NCBI RefSeq assembly: GCF_036014115.1 | Contig: NZ_CP107913.1 | Location: forward strand, 8,487,501 to 8,551,500 | Direction: 5' to 3' | Source: Streptomyces sp. NBC_00448 | Lineage (GTDB): Bacteria; Actinomycetota; Actinomycetes; Streptomycetales; Streptomycetaceae | DNA: 64,000 nucleotides | Part shown: piece after piece, positions 1 through 8,450 of the stretch | How positions within the stretch are numbered: position 1 is the first letter of the stretch | How the letters are laid out: every line of letters begins with the position of its first letter | The notes under the pieces: model-generated | Told to the model about the DNA's origin: nothing | Seen by the model: only the letters and a program-made list of their open reading frames with translations | Database searches by the model: none | Program-made: the position numbers and the translations under genes

Positions 1-1
1 C

Positions 2-334
2 GGCGCGAACAACGCCAACGGCACGCCCGTCGAGCTCTACGACTGCAACGGCACCGGCGCCCAGCAGTGGACCTCCACCGGCGGCACCCTCCAGGCGCTC
101 GGCAAGTGCCTGGACGTGACCGCGGCCGGCACCGCCGACGGCACACCCGTGCAGCTCTACGACTGCAACGGCTCCGCGGCCCAGCAATGGGTGGTCAACA
201 GCGCCCACGACATCGTCAACCCGGCGGCGAACAAGTGCCTGGACGCCACCGGGAACAGCTCCGCCAACGGCACCAGGCTGCAGATCTGGACCTGCACCGG
301 CGCCGCCAACCAGAAGTGGACGTACACGGGCTGA
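2..334 (+). CDS. Ricin B-type lectin (CBM13) protein, 5' end missing
   Basis: The window opens inside this gene, in frame from base 2, so only the last 110 residues are visible. They form ricin-type beta-trefoil repeats: QxW-type ends (AQQW, NQKW), repeated LYDCNG blocks and a CLD(V/A)T block in each subdomain. Such domains bind galactose, xylan or related glycans and are usually appended to secreted hydrolases. The missing N-terminus may carry a signal peptide or an enzyme domain. The stop TGA shares its A with the next ATG (TGATG), so translation is probably coupled. Its sequence is very close to the lectin domain of the next gene, suggesting tandem duplication. Confidence 0.85.
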   Translation, partial: GANNANGTPVELYDCNGTGAQQWTSTGGTLQALGKCLDVTAAGTADGTPVQLYDCNGSAAQQWVVNSAHDIVNPAANKCLDATGNSSANGTRLQIWTCTGAANQKWTYTG

Positions 335-1701
335 TGCGGAAGACCACCGGAATCCTCGCCGGCGCGGCGCTCGCCGCCGGCGTGCTGAGCACCCTCGGCC
401 CGGCCCAGAGCGCGTTCGCGGCCACCGGCGCCATCACCGGCTACGGCGGCAAGTGCGTGGACGTCGCCTCGGCGAGTTCGGCCAACGGCACCGCGGTGCA
501 GCTCTACGACTGCAACGGCACCACCGCGCAGAGTTGGACCGTCGGCTCCGACAACTCCCTCCAGGCGCTGGGCAAGTGTATGGACGTCACCGCCGCGGGC
601 ACCGCCGACGGCACGCCGGTGCAGCTCTACGACTGCAACGGCTCCGCCGCCCAGCAGTGGACCGCGAGCAACGGCGCACTCGTCAACACCGGCTCCGGCA
701 AGTGCCTGGACGCCACCGGCCCGAGCTCCGCCAACGGCACCCGGCTGCAGATCTGGACCTGCGCCGGGTCCGCCAACCAGCAGTGGACGCTGCCCACCGG
801 CGGCGGCACCACCCCACCGCCCGCGAGCGTCCAGGCGGTCGCCCCCTACCTGTACAACGGCTGGGGCAACCCGCCCGACCCGACCACGATCATGAACGCC
901 ACCGGCGTGAAGTGGTTCACCCTCGCCTTCGTGCTCAGCAACGGCACCTGCAACCCCCAGTGGGACGGCAGCCGTTCACTCACCGGCGGGGTCGACCAGA
1001 GCACCATCGACAAGGTGCGCGCGGCCGGCGGCGACGTGGTCCCGTCCTTCGGCGGCTACAGCGGCAACAAGCTGGAGCAGTCCTGCACCAGCGCGAGCGC
1101 GCTCGCCGGGGCCTACCAGAAGGTGATCAGCGCCTACGGCCTGAAGGCGATCGACATCGACATCGAGGCCGACGCCTACAGCAACGGCACCGTCCAGCAG
1201 CGGGTGGTCGACGCGCTCAAGACCGTCAAGGCGGACAACCCGGGGCTGACCGTCTACGTCACCATCGGCACCGGCCAGTCGGGCCCCGACACCGGACTGA
1301 TCGACAAGGCCGCCGCCTCCGGCCTGACCGTCGACGCGTGGACCATCATGCCGTTCGACTTCGGCGGCGCCGGACAGAACATGGGCACCCTCACCGAACA
1401 GGCCGCGGACGGGCTGAAGAACGCCCTGAAGAGCGCCTACGGCTACAGCGACGACGTGGCGTACCGGCACAGCGGCATCTCGTCGATGAACGGCATCACC
1501 GACAACAACGAGACCGTCACCCTGGACGACTTCCGCACCATCCTCGGCTACGCCCAGGCCCACCACCTGGCCCGGCTGACCTTCTGGTCCGCCAACCGCG
1601 ACCGGCCGTGCCCCGGCGCGTACCCCAACGACGACACCTGCTCCGGAGTCTCCCAGCAGGCCTGGGACTTCACCCGCATCCTCGCGCAGTACGCGGGGTG
1701 A
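334..1701 (+). CDS. Secreted lectin-GH18 chitinase-like protein
   Basis: 455 residues. A signal peptide (MRKTTGILAG start, Ala-rich core, cut near SAFA/AT at about residue 29) is followed by a ricin B trefoil (about 33-158), a Gly/Thr/Pro linker, and a C-terminal TIM-barrel region (about 168-455) like bacterial GH18 chitinases. The GH18 signature DxxDxDxE is read as KAIDIDIE: the catalytic Glu is E278 and both inner Asp are kept, but the first Asp is Lys271. The product is probably exported and acts on chitin or a related polymer, which is inference. The ATG at 334 overlaps the preceding stop and no strong ribosome site is seen, consistent with coupling. Confidence 0.85.
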   Translation: MRKTTGILAGAALAAGVLSTLGPAQSAFAATGAITGYGGKCVDVASASSANGTAVQLYDCNGTTAQSWTVGSDNSLQALGKCMDVTAAGTADGTPVQLYDCNGSAAQQWTASNGALVNTGSGKCLDATGPSSANGTRLQIWTCAGSANQQWTLPTGGGTTPPPASVQAVAPYLYNGWGNPPDPTTIMNATGVKWFTLAFVLSNGTCNPQWDGSRSLTGGVDQSTIDKVRAAGGDVVPSFGGYSGNKLEQSCTSASALAGAYQKVISAYGLKAIDIDIEADAYSNGTVQQRVVDALKTVKADNPGLTVYVTIGTGQSGPDTGLIDKAAASGLTVDAWTIMPFDFGGAGQNMGTLTEQAADGLKNALKSAYGYSDDVAYRHSGISSMNGITDNNETVTLDDFRTILGYAQAHHLARLTFWSANRDRPCPGAYPNDDTCSGVSQQAWDFTRILAQYAG

Positions 1702-1821
1702 GGCCCCGCGTACCGGGCTCCGACGGCGGACGCCCGGTACGCGGCTTCCCGCTCCCCGGCGTGCGGTCCCGGCCCGTGCGATGCGACCATGACCGCTGCC
1801 GGATAGCGGAGGGTCGTTCGG

Positions 1822-2676
1822 ATGAGCGGGACAGCGGCAGACGGAAGCGGCACGGACGCGTCCGGGGCGGATGCGCACGGAACGGGCCGCGGCGGGACGG
1901 GCCCGGGTGGCGGTGAGGGCGGGGCACCGACCGGGCGGGTACTGGTGGTGGACGACGACGCGGCGATCCGCCGCTCCCTCGGCCGCGCGCTGCGGCTGCG
2001 CGGTTTCACCGTCGCCGAGGCGGGCGGCGGAGCGGAGGCGATCGAACTGCTCGCACGCACGCCACCGGACCTGCTGGTGCTGGACATCTCCATGCCCGAC
2101 GTGGACGGCATCCAGGTCTGCCGCACGCTGCGCGGTGCCGGCAACGACCTGCCGGTGCTGGTGCTGTCCGCCCTCGACGAGGTCGCCGACCGCGTCGCCG
2201 GACTCCAGGCCGGCGCCGACGACTACCTGGTCAAGCCGTTCGCGCTGGAGGAACTGGTGCTGCGGCTGCACGCGTTGCTGCGCCGCCGCCCGCCTCGCCC
2301 CGACGACCAGGTGTGTGCCTGCGGCCTCGTCCTGGACCCCGCCGCCCGCACCGCCAGCCGCGACGGTACCGCGCTCGACCTGACCCGCCGCGAGTTCGAG
2401 CTCCTCGAAGTGCTTGCCCGCAACCACGGCCTGGTGCTCACCCGCGACCAACTCCTCGACCGGGTCTGGGGATACGACTTCGCGGTCCGCTCCGACGCCG
2501 TCGACACCTTCGTCAGCTATCTGCGGCGCAAGCTGGAGGCCGGCGGGCGGCCGCGCATCCTGCACACGGTCCGCGGGGTCGGCTTCGTGCTGCGCGCTGA
2601 CGCGGCGGGCCCGGACGAACCGGGGGGCGGGCACGGCGGGGACGTCGCCGGTGCCGGGCGGGACGCCGGCCGGTGA
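1822..2676 (+). CDS. OmpR-family response regulator
   Basis: 284 residues. A Gly/Ala-rich, probably disordered extension of about 38 residues precedes a receiver domain: acidic pocket in VLVVDDDAAI, phospho-acceptor D88 in VLDISMPD, conserved Lys K138 in LVKPF. The C-terminus is a winged-helix DNA-binding domain (TRREFELLEVLARN, then a YLRRKLE recognition region and VRGVGF wing). It is the cytoplasmic output of a two-component system. Its stop overlaps the kinase start by four bases (GTGA), so the two are co-translated. Targets are unknown; the secreted proteins just downstream are candidates by position only. Confidence 0.95.
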   Translation: MSGTAADGSGTDASGADAHGTGRGGTGPGGGEGGAPTGRVLVVDDDAAIRRSLGRALRLRGFTVAEAGGGAEAIELLARTPPDLLVLDISMPDVDGIQVCRTLRGAGNDLPVLVLSALDEVADRVAGLQAGADDYLVKPFALEELVLRLHALLRRRPPRPDDQVCACGLVLDPAARTASRDGTALDLTRREFELLEVLARNHGLVLTRDQLLDRVWGYDFAVRSDAVDTFVSYLRRKLEAGGRPRILHTVRGVGFVLRADAAGPDEPGGGHGGDVAGAGRDAGR

Positions 2677-4145
2677 GGCTGTCCACGAGGATCGCCGTGG
2701 CGGTCGGCGTCCTCGTCCCGGTGCTGGTGATCTCCTCCGGCTGGATCATGGTGCGGCTGGTGGCGGGCGACATCCACCGGCAGGCCGACGCGCACCTGCG
2801 GCAGCGTGCCGCCGACGTCGAACCGCAGGCCCGCGACCTGCTGCGGGCGATGGCCAACGACCGCCCGCCCGATGTCGAGGAGGCCCGCAGCCGCAAGCTG
2901 TTCAGCTCCGCGCTCGACGTCGGCATCCGGGTCACCGGCTCCGGCGGCACCGTCTCCGGTGGCCCGCAGCCGGCCGGCTCCGCACCGCTGCCGTCCGCCG
3001 CGAGCGCCGCCGGCCCGGTCACCGTACGGGCCGGCGGCCAGAGTTGGCGGGTGCTCGCCGTGCCCGTGCGCGGTGTGCGCGCCGCCGCCTCCGGCACGCT
3101 GTGGGTCTTCGGCAGCGACACCGCGGGCCAGGCACAGATCGGTCAGGTGCGACGCCGTGTCCTCACCGTGGCGCTGCTGACCGCACCCGTCGCCGGCGCC
3201 GCGGCCTGGTTCGCCGCCACCCGGCTCGCCCGCCCGCTGCTGCTCCTCCAGCGCCGTGCCGCCGGTATCGACCCCCGGGCCCGCACCGCGCGGCTCGACC
3301 ACACCCCCACCCGGGTGCCCGAGATCGACGACCTCGCCCGCACCCTCACGACCGTGCTGGCCCGGTACGACGAGCAGGCCGCCCGCAGCAGCGAAGCCCT
3401 CGCCACCGCCCGTACGTTCGCCGCCAACGCCTCGCACGAGTTGCGCACGCCGCTGATGAGCATGCGCATCAACCTGGACGTGCTCGACGGCACGCCCGCG
3501 CCGGGTGCGGCCGAGCGCGCCGAGATCGTCGCCGATCTGCGTGCCGAGCACGAACGGCTGCTCGGGCTGCTCGTCATGTTGCGTGCCCTCGCGGAGGGCG
3601 ACCTGGTCGAGGCCGGGTCCTTCAGCTGCGTCGACCTCGCCGAGGTGGTCGGCGCCGCCGTCGCCGACCTGCGCCGTACCCACCCCGCCGCGCGGGTCAC
3701 CCTCGACCTCGCGCCCGGCTGCGCGGTGTACGGCTGGCCGCAGGGACTGCGCTCCGCGGTCGACAACCTGCTCACCAACGCGGCCGTGCACGGCCGCGGA
3801 GGTGACGGCACCGCGGCCGTCGAGGTCCTGCTGCGGCCGTCCGCCGACCGGGCCACGGTCCGCCTCACCGTCGCCGACCACGGTCCCGGCATACCCCCGG
3901 CGGCCCGTGCCGACGTCTTCCGCCGCTTCCACCGCCGCCCCGGCAGCCCCGGCTCCGGCCTCGGTCTGGCGCTGGTCGGCCAGCAGGCGGCGCTGCACAG
4001 CGGCACCGTGGCCGCGGCGGGCCGCCCCGACGGGCGCCCGGGCATCGCCATCGTCCTCGACCTGCCCGCCGGTGCCGCAGGTGACGCGGACACCCTCGTC
4101 CTGCCCCGCCGCCGGGACTGGCTCTCCGGCCCGCCGCCCGCCTGA
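2673..4145 (+). CDS. Sensor histidine kinase
   Basis: 490 residues, GTG start inside the regulator's stop. TM1 is at about 7-30, then an extracytoplasmic segment of about 130 residues, TM2 at about 165-185, a HAMP-like linker, a HisKA dimerisation helix with H255 in ASHELRTP, and an HATPase domain with N box (DNLLTNAAVHG), G1 box (DHGPGIP) and G2 box (GSGLGLALV). All catalytic motifs look intact. It should phosphorylate the upstream OmpR-type regulator. The periplasmic segment resembles no sensor I can name, so the stimulus is unknown. Confidence 0.95.
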   Translation: MRLSTRIAVAVGVLVPVLVISSGWIMVRLVAGDIHRQADAHLRQRAADVEPQARDLLRAMANDRPPDVEEARSRKLFSSALDVGIRVTGSGGTVSGGPQPAGSAPLPSAASAAGPVTVRAGGQSWRVLAVPVRGVRAAASGTLWVFGSDTAGQAQIGQVRRRVLTVALLTAPVAGAAAWFAATRLARPLLLLQRRAAGIDPRARTARLDHTPTRVPEIDDLARTLTTVLARYDEQAARSSEALATARTFAANASHELRTPLMSMRINLDVLDGTPAPGAAERAEIVADLRAEHERLLGLLVMLRALAEGDLVEAGSFSCVDLAEVVGAAVADLRRTHPAARVTLDLAPGCAVYGWPQGLRSAVDNLLTNAAVHGRGGDGTAAVEVLLRPSADRATVRLTVADHGPGIPPAARADVFRRFHRRPGSPGSGLGLALVGQQAALHSGTVAAAGRPDGRPGIAIVLDLPAGAAGDADTLVLPRRRDWLSGPPPA

Positions 4146-4253
4146 CGTCCCCGCGGGAGCGGGCGCCGGACGGCCACATGGTTTCCACAAAAAGCCTTCC
4201 TACGGTGACCGCGCCGGCGGGCGAAGGGCCCGCGGAGCGAAGGGAGCAGGACG

Positions 4254-4706
4254 ATGCGCAGGTTCCGCAGCGCGGTCACGGCGACCGCGGCGATGGCGGC
4301 GGTGCTCGGGGCGGCGGGAAGCGCGGCGGCGGACACCGGGAGCGGAGCGACGCCCGGTGCCACGTCGAGCACTTCGGCCGGGACGGGAGACACCAAGGGC
4401 GCGGGCGGCTCCAGGGACGGGGCGGTGCGCCTCTGCAAGCGCGTGCCGGCCATCGACGCCCGGATCGACCGCGCGCTGGCCCGCCTCAACGGCCCGGCCA
4501 CGAAGCGCGGTTCGATCGCCCGCTTGCAGAAGCGGGTGAGTGCCGCGCAGAGCAAGGGCCAGACGGCCGTGGAGACCTATCTCAACGACAGGCTGACGTT
4601 CCGCAAGTCGCTGGTGCCGACCCTGACCCAGCGCAGCAGCGACCTCGACGCCGTGCGGACCTGGTGCGGCGCACAGGGGTACACCTCGAAGCCGGCAGCG
4701 AAGTGA
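4254..4706 (+). CDS. Small secreted protein of unknown function
   Basis: 150 residues, ATG preceded by a GGAGCAGG ribosome site. A signal peptide (MRRFRS, then an Ala-rich core) is probably cut after SAAA near residue 26. A Ser/Thr/Gly linker leads to a charged helical region with two cysteines (RLCKRVP and RTWCGAQ) that could form a disulfide. I recognise no family. It overlaps the following lipoprotein gene by four bases (GTGA). The pair lies 108 bases downstream of the kinase, so a link to envelope sensing is possible but is inference. Confidence 0.8.
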   Translation: MRRFRSAVTATAAMAAVLGAAGSAAADTGSGATPGATSSTSAGTGDTKGAGGSRDGAVRLCKRVPAIDARIDRALARLNGPATKRGSIARLQKRVSAAQSKGQTAVETYLNDRLTFRKSLVPTLTQRSSDLDAVRTWCGAQGYTSKPAAK

Positions 4707-4930
4707 CCGCTCGCAAAGGGGCGTTGGCGGTACTGCCCGCGGTCGTTCTGGGAGCGGCTCTGCTGGCGGGGTGCGGGCAGCACGACCACGCGGCCGCCCC
4801 CGGCGCGTCCGGCACGGCATCGGCCCCGCCCGCGCCGTCCGCGTCCGAACTGGCCCACATGCGCAAGCTCGTGGACGGTGCGGACGCCGCGGCCTCGGCC
4901 GCCGAGAAGGACGCGGCCGGCGACAACTGA
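4703..4930 (+). CDS. Small lipoprotein
   Basis: 75 residues, GTG start at 4703 overlapping the preceding stop. A type II signal peptide is clear: Arg/Lys N-terminus (VTARKG), hydrophobic core and lipobox LLAGC. The lipidated Cys is followed by a His-containing GQHDHAAAP stretch and an Ala-rich charged helix. Function is unknown. Tight coupling to the secreted protein upstream suggests they act together at the outer face of the membrane. Confidence 0.75.
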   Translation: MTARKGALAVLPAVVLGAALLAGCGQHDHAAAPGASGTASAPPAPSASELAHMRKLVDGADAAASAAEKDAAGDN

Positions 4931-5112
4931 CGGCCCGGCCGGCAACCCACCAGTTGCCGGCCTCCGTCGCTGCCCGGCCGCGGAGCACCCTCGATCCGCC
5001 CCGGCGACGAGATCCCCGATGAGTTTCCGCCGGTCCGGCGGTCTGCCTTCCGTGGGGCCGGGCCGGATAAGGCCGAGGGCATGGCGGACGACGTCGGGAA
5101 AGGACGGGCGGT

Positions 5113-5709
5113 GTGGGCGAGGTCATCGTGATCGAGCACCTGACACTCGACGGGGTGATGCAGGCCCCGGGGCGTGCGGAGGAGGACCGGCGGGACGGCT
5201 TCCGGCACGGCGGCTGGGCGAACCTGCACCAGGACCCCGCCCAGCAGCAGGCCATGGCCGCGTACATGTCGAGCGCCTGGTCCCTGCTGGCCGGCCGGAC
5301 GACCTACGAGCAGTTCGCCGGCTACTGGCCCGGGCAGGCGCTGAACCCGATGAGCGTGGCGCTCGACCGGGTCCGGAAGTACGTGGCCTCCACCACCCTC
5401 ACCGAGCCGCTCGGCTGGCGGAACTCCACGCTGCTGACCGGGGACGTCCCCGGCGCCGTGCGCCGCCTGAAGGCCGAACTGCCGGAGAACCTGGTGGTCT
5501 TCGGCAGCGGCGTGCTGGTCCGCTCGCTCCTGCGCAGCAGCCTGGTAGACACCCTGGTACTCCTGATCCACCCGGTGGTACTCCGCTCGGGCCGCCGCCT
5601 GTTCGCAGAGGCGGGCTACGGCCCGGCCCCGGAGACGTCCGCCTTCCGTACGGCCCGTACGGAGACGACCGGCAGCGGGGTGATCATCGCGACCTACCGG
5701 CCCGCCTGA
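5113..5709 (+). CDS. RibD C-terminal / dihydrofolate reductase-like protein
   Basis: 198 residues, GTG start with an AAAGGACGG ribosome site. The start (VIVIEHLTLDGVMQAPG), LLAGRTTYEQFAGYW, the central KYVAST segment and VFGSGVLVRSLL are hallmarks of the RibD_C/DHFR-like family common in streptomycetes. These proteins bind NADPH, but most have no assigned substrate; real riboflavin synthesis is unlikely because the deaminase half is absent. It stands alone, 182 bases after the lipoprotein. Confidence 0.85.
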   Translation: MGEVIVIEHLTLDGVMQAPGRAEEDRRDGFRHGGWANLHQDPAQQQAMAAYMSSAWSLLAGRTTYEQFAGYWPGQALNPMSVALDRVRKYVASTTLTEPLGWRNSTLLTGDVPGAVRRLKAELPENLVVFGSGVLVRSLLRSSLVDTLVLLIHPVVLRSGRRLFAEAGYGPAPETSAFRTARTETTGSGVIIATYRPA

Positions 5710-5710
5710 A

Positions 5711-5790
5711 GCCGGGCCCGCACGGAGCCGGGCCCGCACGGAGCCGGGCCCGCACGGACCCGGGCCCGCACGGAGCCGGCCCGGACGGAG
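5711..5790. repeat. 16-bp GC-rich tandem repeat
   Basis: Four consecutive copies of GCCGGGCCCGCACGGA (the fourth with one change), then a degenerate fifth, fill the space directly after the RibD-like gene. Each unit contains the palindrome GGGCCC. The rest of the spacer to 5880 is GC-rich with CTCGCCGG(G/A)TCG repeats and shows no gene. Confidence 0.8.
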
Positions 5791-5880
5791 CCGAGCGGCC
5801 GAGCCGGCGGGAGGTCAGGCCGCCTGCCTCGCCGGATCGCTGCCTCGCCGGGTCGCCGGGTCGCCGGTCGCCTCGGGTGC

Positions 5881-6150
5881 TCAGCCGGCCACGGAACTCG
5901 TGGTCAGACCCGCCTCGTCACCGCCGGGCTCGCCCTTGACCGCCACTCCGCTGCCCTGGCGTTCGACGCTGAGGACGCCGCCCGAGCTGCTCATGCTGCT
6001 CGCCCCGCCCTTCCCGGCCGTGCCCCGGGGAAGCGCGGGCGGCTTCGGGCAGTCCTTGTTCAGCCTGGCGCCGGGCACTTCCTTCCCGTTGACGTAGACC
6101 TTGCCGTCCACCGACTTGACCGTGGTCTTCGCCACGCCCAAGGCGCCCAC
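5881..6150 (-). CDS. Small hypothetical protein
   Basis: 89 residues from a GTG start with only a weak upstream purine stretch; a second GTG lies four codons in. Third codon positions are strongly G/C, supporting real coding. The N-terminal part reads as a short beta-rich motif (SVDGKVYVNGKEVPG) with one Cys, and the rest is Gly/Ser-rich and probably disordered. There is no signal peptide or membrane segment. I do not recognise it; it may be the remnant of a longer gene. It lies 103 bases downstream of the MFS gene on the same strand. Confidence 0.5.
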   Translation of the reverse strand: MGALGVAKTTVKSVDGKVYVNGKEVPGARLNKDCPKPPALPRGTAGKGGASSMSSSGGVLSVERQGSGVAVKGEPGGDEAGLTTSSVAG

Positions 6151-6253
6151 CTGCGAGCGGAGTTCCCGATGCCGGCCCGCGCGGCGTCCGGAGCTGAGTC
6201 GGGCGGAGCTGAGCCGGGCGGAGGTGAGCTGCGCGGGTGTGAGCCGCGTGGTG

Positions 6254-7531
6254 CTATGAGGCCGCCGTTCGCGCAGCCGGGGCGGCCGGCGCCTGGGCGG
6301 GCTCGTCCGGGGTGGCCGCCTCGGGCGGGGTGCGCAGCGAGCCGGCCGCGGCCGCGGCCACCGCGCACAGCACCAAGGGCAGCAGGAACGCCACGTTGAG
6401 GGGGACGATCCGGGTCAGCGCGCCGATGGCCGCCGGGCCGGCGAGCATGCCGAGGTAGCCGAGCCCGGCCACCCGGGAGACGTTGGCGCCCGCCGCTTCG
6501 TGGTCCGCGTGGCCCGCCACGCTGAAGAGCTGGGGCACGCACCCCGACAGGCCGATGCCGAACACCGTCCAGCCGACGAGCGCCAGTGCGATCCAGGGCG
6601 AGCAGACGACCGCGACCATCCCGACCGCCGCCGTGCCCGCACCCCACCGGACCACCGCGACCGGGCCGAACCGCCCCGCCACCCGGTCGGTGAGCAACCG
6701 TCCGGCCGTCATGGCCGTGGCGAAGCAGCCATAGGCGAAGGCGGCGGTGGCCGGCGACGCGTGCAGGACGTCGCGGGTGGCCAGCACGCTCCAGTCGTTG
6801 GCGGCGCCCTCGGAGAGCATGACCATCAAGGCGAGCGCGGCCAGCAGCCAGATCCGCCCGGGCACCCGGCGCCGGGTCCGCTTCGCGGCGGCAACCGTGT
6901 CGGGCCCGGCAGCGTCCGGGGCCTGCGCAGCCGTATCCGCGCCGGGTGCCTGCGCTTCCGGAGTCGCCCCCTGCTGCCGGGGCAGCAGCGCGGGCGCGAC
7001 CATCAGGGCGGCGACCAGGCACACCCCGGCGGTACCGCTCAGCGTGGCCGGCGCGCTCCAGCCCCAGCCGAGCGTGCGGGCGCCGACCAGCGACGCGGCC
7101 ACCCCGCCGAGCGAGAACACCGCGTGGAACGAGGACATCACCGGCCGCCCGTAGCCGCGCTCCACCTGGACGGCGTGCGCGTTCATGCCGACGTCCAGGC
7201 AGCCGTTGCCGAAGCCGAGGACGAGCAGCGCCGCGCCGAGCGCCCATCCGCTGGTGGCCGTTCCCGGCAGGGCGACCGCAGCCGCGCACAGCGCCGCGCT
7301 GACCGGGACGACCCGGCGCGCGCCGAACCGGTCGGCGAGCGGGCCGACCAGCTGCATCCCGGCGAACGCCCCCGCGCCCAGCAGGAGCAGCAGTGAGCCG
7401 AGCACGGCGTGGCTGATGCCCGCACGCTGCTCGATCGCCGGGATGTGGACGACCCACATCCCCAGGACGAACCCGTTCAGGGCGAAGTACGCGAAGGTGG
7501 CCGCCCGGGCGGCACGAAGGGTTCGCTGCAT
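6254..7531 (-). CDS. MFS transporter, YbjJ-like
   Basis: 425 residues with about 12 membrane segments. The N-terminus (FALNGFVLGMWVVHIPAI), PLADRFGARRVV and GNGCLDVGMNAHAV match the YbjJ/FucP-like branch of the major facilitator superfamily, whose substrates are mostly unknown (sugars or related metabolites). I chose the ATG at 7531 because a promoter-like pair (GTGACG, 18 bases, TAGGTT on the minus strand) ends about 10 bases before it, suggesting a leaderless transcript; an in-frame ATG at 7552 would lie upstream of the TAGGTT box. A divergent DeoR regulator starts 82 bases away and is the likely controller. Confidence 0.85.
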   Translation of the reverse strand: MQRTLRAARAATFAYFALNGFVLGMWVVHIPAIEQRAGISHAVLGSLLLLLGAGAFAGMQLVGPLADRFGARRVVPVSAALCAAAVALPGTATSGWALGAALLVLGFGNGCLDVGMNAHAVQVERGYGRPVMSSFHAVFSLGGVAASLVGARTLGWGWSAPATLSGTAGVCLVAALMVAPALLPRQQGATPEAQAPGADTAAQAPDAAGPDTVAAAKRTRRRVPGRIWLLAALALMVMLSEGAANDWSVLATRDVLHASPATAAFAYGCFATAMTAGRLLTDRVAGRFGPVAVVRWGAGTAAVGMVAVVCSPWIALALVGWTVFGIGLSGCVPQLFSVAGHADHEAAGANVSRVAGLGYLGMLAGPAAIGALTRIVPLNVAFLLPLVLCAVAAAAAGSLRTPPEAATPDEPAQAPAAPAARTAAS

Positions 7532-7554
7532 GGCCGCGAACCTAACAAACATTC

Positions 7555-7604
7555 TTGGTGTTCGTCACTGCCGATATCGCACACCAATTTTGTTCGTGGT
7601 GTTC
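7555..7604. promoter_or_regulatory. Candidate DeoR operator (TTGGTGT / ACACCAA)
   Basis: Between the divergent MFS and DeoR genes, TTGGTGT (7555-7561) is mirrored by ACACCAA (7581-7587), and TGGTGTTC is repeated directly at 7556-7563 and 7597-7604. The sites overlap the proposed MFS promoter and adjoin the regulator's start, as expected for a repressor controlling both genes. Confidence 0.5.
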
Positions 7605-7613
7605 AATGGGGGC

Positions 7614-8390
7614 ATGGCAAGCAGCGAGCGACACCAGCAGATCGTCGAGGCGGTACGAGCGGAGGGCCGGCTGGGCGTCGCCGAACTGGCCGCCCTGACC
7701 GGCGCCTCGGAGATGACCGTCCGCCGGGATCTGGAGATCCTCGCGGGGCAGGGCGTCCTGGAGCGCTACCGGGGAGGTGCCCGCAGCCTGCTGCTGCGCG
7801 GCGAGGAACCGCCGTTCGCGCTCCGGGAGACCGAGAGCCGCGCGGTCAAGCAGCGGATCGCGGCCGAGGTCGCCGCCCTCGTCGCCGACGGCGAGACCGT
7901 CGTGCTCGACAGCGGCACCACCTGCCTGGAGGTGGCGCGGGTCCTGCAGCAGCGGCGGCTCACCGTGATGCCCCTGTCCCTGCACGCGGCCAACGCGCTG
8001 ACCGGCGCGGCGCGGCTCCGGCTGATCATCCCCGGGGGCGAGCCCCGCCCCGGCGAACTCGCCCTGACCGGCCCGCTCACCGAGTCGGCCCTGGCCGCAC
8101 TCCGGTTCGACACCGCCGTGCTCGGCTGCTGCGGGCTGAGCGCCACCGACGGGCTCACCGCCTACGACCTCGCCGAGGCCGCCGTGAAGCGTGCCGCGGT
8201 TGCCTCCGCCCGCCGGGTGATCGCGGTCGCCGACGCCGCCAAGTTCTCCCGTACCGCCCTCGCCTTCGTCGTACCGGTCACCGCGCTGCACACCGTCGTC
8301 ACCGACGAACGCGCCCCGCAGGACGAACTGTCGGCCCTGACCGCCGCCGGCGTGACCGTCCGCACGGTCCCCGCCGCTCCCGCCGCCTGA
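7614..8390 (+). CDS. DeoR-family transcriptional regulator
   Basis: 258 residues. An N-terminal helix-turn-helix (RQQ-type start ERHQQIVEAV, GVAELAALTGASEMTVRRDLEIL) is followed by the sugar-phosphate-sensing DeoRC domain (about 75-235; DSGTTCLEVARVL, LGCCGLSATDGLTAYD). Members usually repress sugar-metabolism genes and are released by a phosphorylated sugar. No clear ribosome site precedes the ATG, so the transcript may be leaderless; an in-frame GTG at 7599 is less likely. The divergent MFS transporter is the obvious target. Confidence 0.9.
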   Translation: MASSERHQQIVEAVRAEGRLGVAELAALTGASEMTVRRDLEILAGQGVLERYRGGARSLLLRGEEPPFALRETESRAVKQRIAAEVAALVADGETVVLDSGTTCLEVARVLQQRRLTVMPLSLHAANALTGAARLRLIIPGGEPRPGELALTGPLTESALAALRFDTAVLGCCGLSATDGLTAYDLAEAAVKRAAVASARRVIAVADAAKFSRTALAFVVPVTALHTVVTDERAPQDELSALTAAGVTVRTVPAAPAA

Positions 8391-8450
8391 CTCCTGACGT
8401 CCGGGTCAGGTGGTGGGGTTGGCGGGACGCGAACCCGCTGCTCCGGGGCG

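Noticed and set aside
453..1916. A 487-codon open frame across the GH18-like gene
   Set aside because: Arg/Pro/His-rich with poor wobble bias; it is the +2 shadow of the lectin-GH18 gene.
8391..8450. tRNA-like fragment with CGAACCCGC
   Set aside because: Only a short match; no T-loop or acceptor stem. A small CCTGAC/GTCAGG hairpin is present instead.
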